Positions 1 through 6,547 are shown, numbered from the stretch's first letter. The stretch: 6,885 bases of DNA from Synergistaceae bacterium (GCA_031271065.1 JAISWP010000270.1:1-6885), one strand, 5' to 3'. Translations and numbers: made by a program. Notes: generated by a model not told the origin, from the sequence alone.

Positions 1-1639
1 GCTCACCGCCGCAAGGCCCGTCCAGCCGCCCCTTGTCATGCCGCTCTTGAAATGGTTCTGCGCCGCGTACGTATGCGGATTCGGCGCCGCAATGAAAACG
101 CTGCTCCCGGATGGATTCCTAAAAGGCGAATTTATTAAACGGGCGGACGACTTATTTATATCACACAATCTCATCTCTGACAAGACCGAATTTGTATACG
201 ATCCGAGGGACGATCTGCGTTTCGCCCGCTTCAGGGAAATACTGTCGGACGGGGTCCCGTCGCTCATATCGTTTCCGATCTACACGGACGCCGAAAAGTT
301 TTTCGAGTATCTGTCGTCGTCTCATGAATTTCCGGCCCATCTCAAAGAAGCGATGATCCTGTATCCCAGGACCGGCCGGGGAGTGTGGAAAACCTGGCGC
401 AGGCTCTGCTCCCCGGAGGGAAATATATCCGTCGTCGTCGGAGGGCAGAACTCCGCGATGGCGCCGATTCCCGGACTCGGGAGGATAATAGTGGAGGACG
501 AGAGCAGCGGCGCGTGGCGGACGATGAGGAATCCTATATACAGCGTGCGAAGTCTCATGGCCTCCCGGGCCCGCATCGAAGGGGCCTCTTTGGTGCTGGG
601 GGGCAGGATGCCCTCGTGCAGGGCATTCATGCGGATGGACGCAAAAGCGTCCGGACATTACGCGCCGACAGCCCCCAGGGTGATATTCGTCGACCTGAAG
701 CTCGCCTACTCGCCTTCCGTAGAGGGAGTGTCCGGAGGGCTCGCAGTGAGCGAGCCGCTGGTGCGGGAGACGGAGGAGGCGATAAGCCGCGGAAAGTGGG
801 CGGTATGGATACTGGACAGAAAGGGATACGCCGGAGAGATCATCTGCGAGGAGTGCGGCGTTCCGGTCAGATGTCCCAAATGCGGGGGAACTATGAGGCT
901 GGAAGCGTCCGCGTCCAGAATATGCTGCGTATCCTGCGGAAAGACATCCAGAGCGCCGGACGAGTGCCCTAACTGCGCGGGGCGTCTGCTCTCGGCTCGC
1001 CGCCCTGGTCTCGAATCCCTCTATCCCCTGGCAGACGCCGCCATTATCAGCGGCGTGCCGATATTGCCCCACGACGCAGACGGCGAACGGATAAAAAAAA
1101 CCATCCGCGAATCGAACTCCGGCGTGATGCTGGGCACTAGAGCCGCACTGTCACTGTGCGACGACGCACAGGTCGGGATGGTCGGCTGGCTCGACGCGGA
1201 CGGCGAGGCCAGGTCCGACTCCCACGATTCGAGGGCTCGGGCATACTCCCTGATATGGGAGTCCTGCTGGCGGGGACTTTCTCCCGCCGGAAGGAGAGTG
1301 GTGCTGCAGACCCGCCGCCCGGGACATGACTGGCAGAGAGGGCTTCCGCTGCCCGACGGGTGGCGGGTATTCTGGCGGAGCGAACTCCGCGAGAGAAAAG
1401 AGCTCTCGATGCCTCCGTACACGCCGCTGGTAAAATTCGAGGGGCGTCCGGGGGACTCGTCAGCCCTGATGGAGCGTCTGCGCGACGCGGGCTGCGAGTG
1501 CTGGTCACCGGACGACTCCCCTTCGACGCTTTGGATAAGAACTAAAAAATTGTCGGAGCTGAAACGGATGTTCGAGCCGTACTTCCGCATAAGGCGCGGC
1601 AGGGCGGGCTATCCGTCGGTCACAGTCTGGCACGAGTGA
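1..1639 (+). CDS. priA: PriA-family primosomal protein N', 5'-truncated by window, ATPase motifs decayed
   Basis: Replication restart protein PriA binds abandoned forks and helps reload the replisome. The frame is open from base 2, and the translation before the Met at base 38 (PPLV...) still fits the PriA segment ahead of the conserved W-x-A-x-Y region. No Shine-Dalgarno precedes that Met, so the real start, with the 3'-end-binding domain, lies outside the window. Numbering from the base-38 Met, the zinc-binding cysteines are intact: C270, C273, C279, C282, C296/297, C300, C310, C313. Family landmarks remain readable, namely VVVGGQNSAMAP (132-143), GLGRIIVEDES (146-156), DADG (386-389) and SELRERKELSMPPY (448-461). 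Where PriA normally has GxTGSGKT, DEEH, GSATPS, GTQMIAKGHDF and QVAGRAGR, this protein has no Walker A, VEDES, GGRMPS, GTRAALSLCDD and ESCWRGLSPAGR. It therefore probably lacks helicase activity, as is known for actinobacterial PriA. It lies 12 bases upstream of waaA. Confidence 0.88.
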   Translation, partial: LTAARPVQPPLVMPLLKWFCAAYVCGFGAAMKTLLPDGFLKGEFIKRADDLFISHNLISDKTEFVYDPRDDLRFARFREILSDGVPSLISFPIYTDAEKFFEYLSSSHEFPAHLKEAMILYPRTGRGVWKTWRRLCSPEGNISVVVGGQNSAMAPIPGLGRIIVEDESSGAWRTMRNPIYSVRSLMASRARIEGASLVLGGRMPSCRAFMRMDAKASGHYAPTAPRVIFVDLKLAYSPSVEGVSGGLAVSEPLVRETEEAISRGKWAVWILDRKGYAGEIICEECGVPVRCPKCGGTMRLEASASRICCVSCGKTSRAPDECPNCAGRLLSARRPGLESLYPLADAAIISGVPILPHDADGERIKKTIRESNSGVMLGTRAALSLCDDAQVGMVGWLDADGEARSDSHDSRARAYSLIWESCWRGLSPAGRRVVLQTRRPGHDWQRGLPLPDGWRVFWRSELRERKELSMPPYTPLVKFEGRPGDSSALMERLRDAGCECWSPDDSPSTLWIRTKKLSELKRMFEPYFRIRRGRAGYPSVTVWHE

Positions 1640-1651
1640 GGACGGCGCCTG

Positions 1652-2929
1652 ATGAAATTCCTCCTCCGAGCCTACAGGGAGATCACAAAAAGGGCGTATC
1701 CGCTGATCGAAAGCAGACTGCGCGTGAAATACGGCGCGGGCTTCGAGGAACGGTGCGGAATATACGGACGTGAAAAGACCGGCGTGTTCGGCCTTCGTCC
1801 GACGCTGTGGCTCCACGCCGTCTCCGTCGGAGAGGTCCAGGCGGCCGCTTCCGTCGCATCCGCGGCGGCCGCTTCGGGATGGGGCGGCGCCGTAGTCGTA
1901 TCGACCATGACGGAGACGGGGGCCGCGGCGGTGCGCGACCTCATGGCGGGCAGATACGGCGCGCATATATACGCCCCCTGGGACGTGCCCGATATAGCAG
2001 AAAGGGCGTGCAGCGCGCTCCAGCCTTCGGTATTCGCGGCGCTGGAGACTGAACTGTGGCCCAACCTGCTCCTGGAACTGCGCTCGCGCAAAGTTCCGAG
2101 GCTGCTGATAAATGCTCGGGTCTCCGACAGGAGGATGAGGCGGGCGCGCTTTATGGGGGGGACCCTGAGGGAAATGTACGGTCTCTTCGACGGGATACTG
2201 GCAAGAAGCGGCGAGGACGCGCGACGTCTTTCCTCCATAGGGGTCGATCCGGACAAAATACAGGTCACGGGAGACACTAAAATAGACTCCATCCTCGAGC
2301 GCAGAAGCGCTGCGTCCCGCTTGCTGCCGGATCTGGCAGCCTACCTGTCCCTCGGGGACGAGCCGGTATTCGTGGCCGGCAGCACCAGAAGCGGGGAGGA
2401 GAAGGTCATCCTGAGCGCGTACGCCGCGGCCAGAAACTGCCCGGAGACGTCGAGCGCGAGGCTGATAATAGCGCCCCGGCACACGGAAAGGGCAAAAGCC
2501 GTGGCCGAAACGGCGTCCGGGTTCGGACGGACCGCGCTTTTCTCATCGGGTCCAGAGGAAATGAAAAGAGCGGACGTCGTGGTGATCGACACAATCGGGA
2601 CGCTCTACTCCCTCTACGGGCTCGCCTCGTCCGCCTTCATAGGGGGCAGCCTCGTCCCGAAGGGCGGACAGAACATACTGGAACCAGCCAGCTGGGGAGT
2701 CCCAACCCTCCACGGTCCAAGCATGGAGGACTTCGCGGAACCGACCTCGGCGCTCGACTCGTCCGGAGCCGCTTTCCCGATCGCAAACCGGTCCGAAATA
2801 GAGTCTCTCTGGCGGGCGGCCGCCCGGGGAGAACTGGACGTTTCTCCGATGTGCGCGAAATACTTCAGGGACAGGTCCGGGGCCTCCGCCTCCGTATGGG
2901 AGTGTCTGGAGAGGTACCTTCAGAGATGA
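1652..2929 (+). CDS. waaA: 3-deoxy-D-manno-octulosonic acid (Kdo) transferase
   Basis: WaaA (KdtA) transfers Kdo from CMP-Kdo to lipid IVA at the cytoplasmic face of the inner membrane, the first step of LPS inner-core assembly. The 425 residues match the usual family length of about 425. The order of family motifs is complete: EERCG (32-36), whose E33 aligns with the catalytic Glu of the ERYG/ERLG segment; HAVSVGE (55-61); STMTETG (84-90); ETELWPN (132-138); NARVS (154-158); GSTRSGEE (243-250); PRHTER (275-280); and GGSLVPKGGQNILEP (331-345), followed by GP (355-356). The basic, hydrophobic N-terminus fits peripheral membrane attachment. The start is ATG 1652, with a GTGAGGA Shine-Dalgarno (1636-1642) overlapping the priA stop, so translation is probably coupled. 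It is not possible to tell from sequence whether it adds one or two Kdo residues. The next gene is a paralogue. Confidence 0.93.
   Translation: MKFLLRAYREITKRAYPLIESRLRVKYGAGFEERCGIYGREKTGVFGLRPTLWLHAVSVGEVQAAASVASAAAASGWGGAVVVSTMTETGAAAVRDLMAGRYGAHIYAPWDVPDIAERACSALQPSVFAALETELWPNLLLELRSRKVPRLLINARVSDRRMRRARFMGGTLREMYGLFDGILARSGEDARRLSSIGVDPDKIQVTGDTKIDSILERRSAASRLLPDLAAYLSLGDEPVFVAGSTRSGEEKVILSAYAAARNCPETSSARLIIAPRHTERAKAVAETASGFGRTALFSSGPEEMKRADVVVIDTIGTLYSLYGLASSAFIGGSLVPKGGQNILEPASWGVPTLHGPSMEDFAEPTSALDSSGAAFPIANRSEIESLWRAAARGELDVSPMCAKYFRDRSGASASVWECLERYLQR
2908..2914 (+). promoter_or_regulatory. Shine-Dalgarno for the second WaaA-family gene
   Basis: GGAGAGG lies inside the 3' end of waaA, 11 bases before ATG 2926. 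It supports the ATGA-overlap start over the in-frame ATG at 2851 and implies translational coupling of the two transferases. ATG 2929 directly follows as the second codon and is a less well spaced alternative. Confidence 0.6.
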
Positions 2930-4203
2930 TGCTGGCGCTTTACAGGGCCTTTATGTACCTGGCCCGCCCTCTGGCCCGCCCTCTGATCGAGGCGAGGCGC
3001 AGGAGGGGACGGGAGGCGGGAGACCCCAAACGCCGGCTCGAGCGCCTCGGGGTTCCGGGAGCGCCGCGCCCCAGCGGAAAGATATTCTGGTTCGACGCCG
3101 TCAGCGTGGGAGAGGGAAATTCCGTCGTCCCCATCATGGATTACATCCTCGAAAGTTACCCCGGCTCTCACGTGCTGGTGACCACGACCACCGTGACCGG
3201 GGCCCGCAATATCGTCTCGAAAATGTCCGGACGCGTGATACATCAGTTTCTTCCCATAGACCGCCGCGCCTGGGCCGAACGTTTTCTGGCGCACTGGCGC
3301 CCGTCGGTCGGATTTTTCGCGGACAGCAATTTCTGGCCGAATATGCTTCTGGCGGCACGGGCGGGAAACATCCCCCTCATACTTCTCAACGGCAGGATTT
3401 CTGAACGCTCGTACGCGCGCTGGATGAGACACCGCCGCGACGCGAAACTGCTCATGTCCTCCTTCGTATACGCCCTCGCCTGCTCCGGCTCGGACGCGAA
3501 AAAGCTGTCCGACATGGGCATAACGGGCGCGGAGTGCGTGGGCAACCTGAAACACGGCGCTCCGCCGCTCGCTTACGACGGCGGAAGGCTGAACGAACTT
3601 TCAAGGGCGTCCGGGAACCGTCCTTCCTGGGTCGCGTCGGTCACTCATCCGGGCGAGGAGGAAATAATACTCGGGGCGCACGCGTCGGTCAGGCGCGTCG
3701 TCCCGGACGCGATGCTGATCGTCATCCCCCGGGACCCGGACAGGGGGAGCGAAGTGCTGGATATGGCGCGCCGCGCGGGTTTCCTTTCCGCGCTTGAATC
3801 GGCCGGGGACCAGGTCACGGAGTCGACCGGCGTGTATGTATCCGACGTTCTGGGCGGACTGGGACTGTACTACGCTTTCTCCGGCCTGGTGTTCGTGGGG
3901 TGTTCGCTCCTGGAAACCATGGACGGACACAACCCGATGGAGGCGGCCCGGCTCGGGGCGGCGATCCTGTCCGGGCGCAATGTGGCCAGTTTCCAGGAGA
4001 CCTACGACATGCTGAAACGGGAGGACGCGGTCATAATGACCGGCAAAGACGACCTCGCCGAAAAGGTAGCCGGTCTCCTCTCGGACAAAGACAAACTGGA
4101 AGCGCTCCGTTCGCGCGCCCTGGAGATCGCGAAAAACGAAGCCGGGGTTATAGACAGGACAAAAGAAAAACTGCGGGAACGCCTCGAAAAAATCCTTACG
4201 TAA
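2926..4203 (+). CDS. Second, diverged WaaA/KdtA-family glycosyltransferase
   Basis: A 425-residue GT-B protein collinear with WaaA over its whole length, and a tandem paralogue of the preceding gene. Conserved features are an N-terminus (LYRAFMYLARPL) resembling that of E. coli KdtA, LERLG with E39 at the catalytic Glu position, DAVSVGE (57-63), TTTTVTG (86-92), ISERS (158-162), THPGEE (240-245) and SLLETMDGHNPMEA (327-340). It departs from the family at several key sites. ETELWPN has become DSNFWPN (133-139), NAR has become NGR (155-157), GxLKFD has become GNLKHG (206-211), PRHPER has become PRDPDR (268-273), and the GP-NF segment has become GRNVASF (350-356). It probably still transfers a Kdo-like sugar to the lipid A/core acceptor, but donor or acceptor may differ. 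The start chosen is ATG 2926, whose ATGA overlaps the waaA stop. An upstream in-frame ATG at 2851 adds 25 unconserved residues inside waaA and is unlikely. Confidence 0.87.
   Translation: MMLALYRAFMYLARPLARPLIEARRRRGREAGDPKRRLERLGVPGAPRPSGKIFWFDAVSVGEGNSVVPIMDYILESYPGSHVLVTTTTVTGARNIVSKMSGRVIHQFLPIDRRAWAERFLAHWRPSVGFFADSNFWPNMLLAARAGNIPLILLNGRISERSYARWMRHRRDAKLLMSSFVYALACSGSDAKKLSDMGITGAECVGNLKHGAPPLAYDGGRLNELSRASGNRPSWVASVTHPGEEEIILGAHASVRRVVPDAMLIVIPRDPDRGSEVLDMARRAGFLSALESAGDQVTESTGVYVSDVLGGLGLYYAFSGLVFVGCSLLETMDGHNPMEAARLGAAILSGRNVASFQETYDMLKREDAVIMTGKDDLAEKVAGLLSDKDKLEALRSRALEIAKNEAGVIDRTKEKLRERLEKILT
2959..2982 (+). repeat. Two tandem 12-bp units encoding LARP-LARP
   Basis: The 12-base unit CTGGCCCGCCCT occurs twice head to tail, perfectly, and in frame. 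It encodes residues 12-19 (LARPLARP) of the second WaaA-family protein. E. coli KdtA has a single comparable segment (LYLIQPLI) here, so this looks like a small in-frame duplication near the membrane-facing N-terminus. It does not break the gene. Confidence 0.75.
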
Positions 4204-4282
4204 ATGAATATCGGACGCGGAACCGATGCGGGACTAACCGTCCGAAAATTATCTCAATTGACGGAAAAATGATATACAAATC

Positions 4283-4312
4283 ATGACAACTTATATTTAA
4301 AAGTGCTATACT
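4283..4312 (+). promoter_or_regulatory. Extended -10 sigma70-type promoter
   Basis: The -35 element is ATGACA (4283-4288, 5/6 match to TTGACA). An 18-base spacer follows, then TGC-TATACT (4304-4312), an extended -10 with a 5/6 hexamer match. Transcription would start near 4318-4320, about 288 bases before mutA and only about 5 bases before the first arm of a predicted closing stem. The promoter is predicted by eye. It could drive mutAB with a long leader, or a separate small RNA. Confidence 0.5.
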
Positions 4313-4348
4313 TCCACAGGTATCGCCCCGGCTTTTATTCCAATATCT

Positions 4349-4380
4349 TTCAAGGCACATGTGTCTTCACCCGCCTTGAA
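4349..4380 (+). repeat. Inverted repeat, 8-bp arms with 16-base loop
   Basis: TTCAAGGC (4349-4356) is perfectly complementary to GCCTTGAA (4373-4380). The loop begins with a small palindrome, since CACATGTG spans 4356-4363. No T-run follows, so it is more likely an RNA structural helix or a protein-binding site than a terminator. Confidence 0.5.
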
Positions 4381-4402
4381 GCTGGGATTTGAGGCAGAAT
4401 GA

Positions 4403-4419
4403 CGCCGCGTTTTGCGGCG
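4403..4419 (+). repeat. GC hairpin, 6-bp stem with GTTTT loop
   Basis: CGCCGC (4403-4408) and GCGGCG (4414-4419) form a stable stem around GTTTT (4409-4413). Downstream sequence is GC-rich with no U-tract, arguing against an intrinsic terminator. It sits inside the proposed structured RNA. Confidence 0.5.
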
Positions 4420-4431
4420 CGAGGCGCTCGA

Positions 4432-4441
4432 GGTTTAAACC
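4432..4441. repeat. 10-bp perfect palindrome GGTTTAAACC
   Basis: A perfect 10-base palindrome lies between the GC hairpin and the second arm of the proposed closing stem. Symmetry of this size can mark a dimeric regulator site, but I match it to no known operator and it may be chance. Confidence 0.3.
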
Positions 4442-4559
4442 GAACTTGCCGGGCGCATATTTGTTTCATAATTAATTTAGTATGTTTTACGCTGGGTGAA
4501 CCGGGCTGTTTCATTTAACATTTCTGCGCAGCGCCTGCAGCAAGCGAAAAACTGATTTG

Positions 4560-4578
4560 AGAATCCAACGGAGATTCT
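4560..4578 (+). promoter_or_regulatory. Small leader hairpin upstream of the mutA ribosome-binding site
   Basis: AGAATC (4560-4565) pairs with GATTCT (4573-4578) around a 7-base loop, extendable by one G-U pair. It is followed by TTTATATA, then the mutA Shine-Dalgarno at 4593. The stem is short and AU-rich, so an efficient terminator is unlikely. A weak attenuator or an mRNA-stability hairpin are possible. TTGAGA (4557-4562) and TATATA or TATAAC (4581-4588) also resemble promoter boxes, but that promoter would start transcription essentially at the Shine-Dalgarno. Confidence 0.3.
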
Positions 4579-4606
4579 TTTATATAACACCTGGGGGTGA
4601 AAGTAC

Positions 4607-6544
4607 ATGGAAGAGTGCAGCCGCAGCGAAAACGCCTCCGCGAGTCAGTCGTCGGAACTGCCGGAGGTGGACTTGAGCGAATTCGCGCCGTCCGACTACG
4701 AGGAGTGGAAAAAAAGCGCGGTGTCCGCGCTGAAAGACGCGTCTTTTGAAAAAAGCATGTTCACCAGGACATACGAGGGGATAACCCTGGAACCGCTCTA
4801 CACGCTCGATCACAAGCCGGCGCCTCCCGCGGCGCGAACTATGCCGGGAGCGTTCCCGGCAGTCCGCGGCTCCAGAGCGTCCGGCTATGCGGGCCGCCCG
4901 TGGGAGATCGCCCAGGACGCCTCGGGCAAGACAGCGGAAGAGACGGCGTCGATCTTAAGAGGCGAGCTGGAACGCGGCGCCACCGCAATCACGTTCAGGG
5001 CGGAGGGTTTGGTAAATTCCGCTGCGGACGCTAAGGCCATCCTTTCAGGAATCGACGTCAGAAAGCACCCCTTTCACGTGTCGGCCGGCGCTTGCTGCGA
5101 ACCTCTCAAATTCATCTCCAAAGCCGCCAGAGAGCTCGGATTTTCCGCTTCAGACCTGTCCGGCTGCATCGGAACAGACCCCATCGGCAGTTATCTTTTG
5201 AGCGGGTCGCTGCCGAAAGATTTTTCAGCACTGGCGGACGAACTGGCAGAGGCCATAAAAACCGCCCGGGCCGAGTCGCCTGAACTGCGCGCCGTCCTGC
5301 TCAAAGGATCGGTCTATCACGACGGAGGGGCGAACGCGGTCCAGGAGACGGCTTATGTGATGGCAAACGCCATAGAACTGGTGTACGCCCTGCAGGATCG
5401 GGGACTCGACATAGACGATTTCGCCCGCGCCGCGCGCTTCGAGTTCGAGATGGGATCGAACTTTTTCATGGAGAGCGCCAAGGTAAGGGCGGCCAGAGAG
5501 GTCTGGGCGCGCATCGTGACCGAATTTTCCGGCGGCAGCCCGGACCCTGAGAGCGTGACCGCCAGTATCTTCGGCCGCACGTCGTATTTCACCAAGACGT
5601 ACTACGACCCCTATGTAAATATGCTCCGCAGCTCCACAGAAGCATTCTCCGCCGTGATAGGCGGCGTGGACGGCCTCACTGTCGGCTGCTTCGACGAGGC
5701 TGCGGGAGAGAGCGACGAATTCTCCCGCAGGACGGCGCGTAACGCCCAGATAATGCTGCAGGAGGAGTTCCACCTCACCTCGCCGATAGACCCGGCGGGC
5801 GGCTCCTGGTACGTGGAGACTCTCACCGACGAGCTGGCCGCGAAGATATGGGAGACTATCCAGGACGTGCAGGGGCGCGGCGGGATGCTCGCCTGCGCGA
5901 AGAGCGGATATATACAGAGTTCGGTGAACGAGGTGCTGCAGGAGCGTTTCAAGCGCCTTGCCACCAGGGCCGACCGGGCTGTGGGAACTAACATGTACCC
6001 GAACCTGACGGAAACCAGGCTGCCGGGGGCAGTGAGCCCCTCGTTCCCAACGGCCCCGGACGGCGCGGAGATAACTCCGATACTCCCCCGCCGCTGGACC
6101 GAGCAGTACGAAGAACTCCGCTTCACCACCGAGAAATATGCTGAACGCACGGGAGACAACGTCAAAATATTCCTGGCCAATATGGGACCGCTGGCTCAGC
6201 ATAAAGCGCGGGCCGACTTCATCACGAGCTTCATGGAGGTGGCCGGCTTCGAGATACTGACGAACGGCGGATACGCCTCGACGGACGAGTGCGCCGACGC
6301 GGCGGCGGCAAGCGGCGCTGACGCGGCGGTCATCTGCTCCACCGACGCCTCGTACCCGGAACTGGTCCCGCCTCTCGCGCGCCGCATAAAGGGAAAAAGC
6401 TCCATGAAGGTCTGTCTCGCCGGCGTTCCCGCCGAGGAACACAAACAGTCATACCTGGACTCAGGGGTGGACGGTTTCATAAACATCCGCTCCAACTGTC
6501 TTGATGTCCTGAGAGGTATTCAAAAAGAAAAGGGGATGAAGTAG
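4607..6544 (+). CDS. mutA: Methylmalonyl-CoA mutase small (beta) subunit
   Basis: MutA is the non-catalytic partner in the heterodimeric, adenosylcobalamin-dependent enzyme that interconverts succinyl-CoA and (R)-methylmalonyl-CoA in the cytoplasm. The 645 residues match the usual length of about 620-640. A TIM-barrel mutase domain spans roughly 45-480, with LEPLYT (61-66), RPWEIAQ (97-103), YHDGGANAVQE (237-247) and AKVRAAREVW (291-300). A flavodoxin-like cobalamin-binding fold follows at about 517-645. The B12 motif DxHxxG is replaced by AQHKAR (530-535, His532 kept but D and G lost), and RPWE replaces the RPWT-x-RQYAGF substrate block seen in the downstream MutB. Both changes mark this as the small subunit. 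ATG 4607 has a strong GGGGGTGA Shine-Dalgarno (4593-4600). It is preceded by a long leader and probably cotranscribed with mutB. Confidence 0.93.
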   Translation: MEECSRSENASASQSSELPEVDLSEFAPSDYEEWKKSAVSALKDASFEKSMFTRTYEGITLEPLYTLDHKPAPPAARTMPGAFPAVRGSRASGYAGRPWEIAQDASGKTAEETASILRGELERGATAITFRAEGLVNSAADAKAILSGIDVRKHPFHVSAGACCEPLKFISKAARELGFSASDLSGCIGTDPIGSYLLSGSLPKDFSALADELAEAIKTARAESPELRAVLLKGSVYHDGGANAVQETAYVMANAIELVYALQDRGLDIDDFARAARFEFEMGSNFFMESAKVRAAREVWARIVTEFSGGSPDPESVTASIFGRTSYFTKTYYDPYVNMLRSSTEAFSAVIGGVDGLTVGCFDEAAGESDEFSRRTARNAQIMLQEEFHLTSPIDPAGGSWYVETLTDELAAKIWETIQDVQGRGGMLACAKSGYIQSSVNEVLQERFKRLATRADRAVGTNMYPNLTETRLPGAVSPSFPTAPDGAEITPILPRRWTEQYEELRFTTEKYAERTGDNVKIFLANMGPLAQHKARADFITSFMEVAGFEILTNGGYASTDECADAAAASGADAAVICSTDASYPELVPPLARRIKGKSSMKVCLAGVPAEEHKQSYLDSGVDGFINIRSNCLDVLRGIQKEKGMK

Positions 6545-6547
6545 TTG
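6531..6547 (+). promoter_or_regulatory. Shine-Dalgarno and TTG start of mutB
   Basis: AGGGGA (6531-6536), within the last codons of mutA, lies 8 bases before TTG 6545. The mutA stop TAG (6542-6544) is in the same frame and immediately precedes this TTG, so no earlier start is possible. The next in-frame ATG (6671) would remove part of the conserved N-terminal region. The TTG is therefore the best start. Confidence 0.65.

Larger units (their letters stand above)
4319..4466 (+). ncRNA. Possible structured small RNA or mutA leader element
   Basis: If transcription starts near 4319, the RNA can close on itself. CGCCCCGGC (4324-4332) pairs with GCCGGGCG (4448-4455) through 8 base pairs with one bulged C. 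That stem encloses hairpin 4349-4356/4373-4380 and hairpin 4403-4408/4414-4419. The closing stem is followed by a T-rich stretch (4457-4466, ATATTTGTTT), which could act as a weak terminator. I recognise no known RNA family here: there is no cobalamin box, T-box, SRP core or tmRNA signature. The 3' end is a guess, and the whole call is inference from pairing potential plus promoter position. Confidence 0.3.
4204..4606. other. 403-base gene-free region between the transferase and mutA genes
   Basis: No coding frame here has a credible start, ribosome-binding site or recognisable protein. The composition shifts towards AT compared with the flanking genes, as expected for a transcriptional boundary. 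It contains a promoter candidate, several inverted repeats and the mutA Shine-Dalgarno, listed separately. A loose inverted repeat at 4211-4217/4239-4245 (TCGGACG with CGTCCGA, 21-base loop) follows the end of the transferase gene. No T-run follows it, so I do not call it a terminator. Confidence 0.8.

Noticed and set aside
38..40. ATG 38 as the true start of priA
   Set aside because: The frame is open upstream to the window edge, the upstream residues still fit PriA, no Shine-Dalgarno is present, and the N-terminal DNA-binding domain would be missing.
161..1072. 303-residue minus-strand frame opposite priA
   Set aside because: Shadow of the PriA coding frame, with low-complexity basic composition and no supported start.
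1505..2482. 325-residue minus-strand frame across the priA-waaA junction
   Set aside because: Antisense to two recognised genes. It is rich in Arg, Gly, Ala and Pro, as expected for a shadow frame, with no family motifs.
2851..2925. 25-residue N-terminal extension of the second transferase from ATG 2851
   Set aside because: It lies entirely inside waaA, does not resemble the WaaA N-terminus, and ATG 2926 has both a Shine-Dalgarno and the ATGA overlap.
4403..4430. Intrinsic terminator for the upstream operon
   Set aside because: The GC hairpin is clear, but GC-rich sequence, not a U-tract, follows it. The same applies to the 4349-4380 and 4211-4245 inverted repeats.
4319..4606. Cobalamin riboswitch ahead of the B12-dependent mutase genes
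   Set aside because: I could not find the conserved B12-box core (GCCACTG-like) or the expected flanking helices. Glycine, T-box and SAM signatures were also not seen.
5225..6442. 405-residue open frame on the minus strand opposite mutA
   Set aside because: It lies wholly antisense to a well-conserved mutase gene, has no recognisable domain, and such long antisense frames are common in GC-rich coding DNA.
6115..6541. MutA C-terminus as a functional cobalamin-binding domain
   Set aside because: The fold is present, but DxHxxG reads AQHKAR. This is normal for MutA small subunits, so it is neither a defect nor a novelty.
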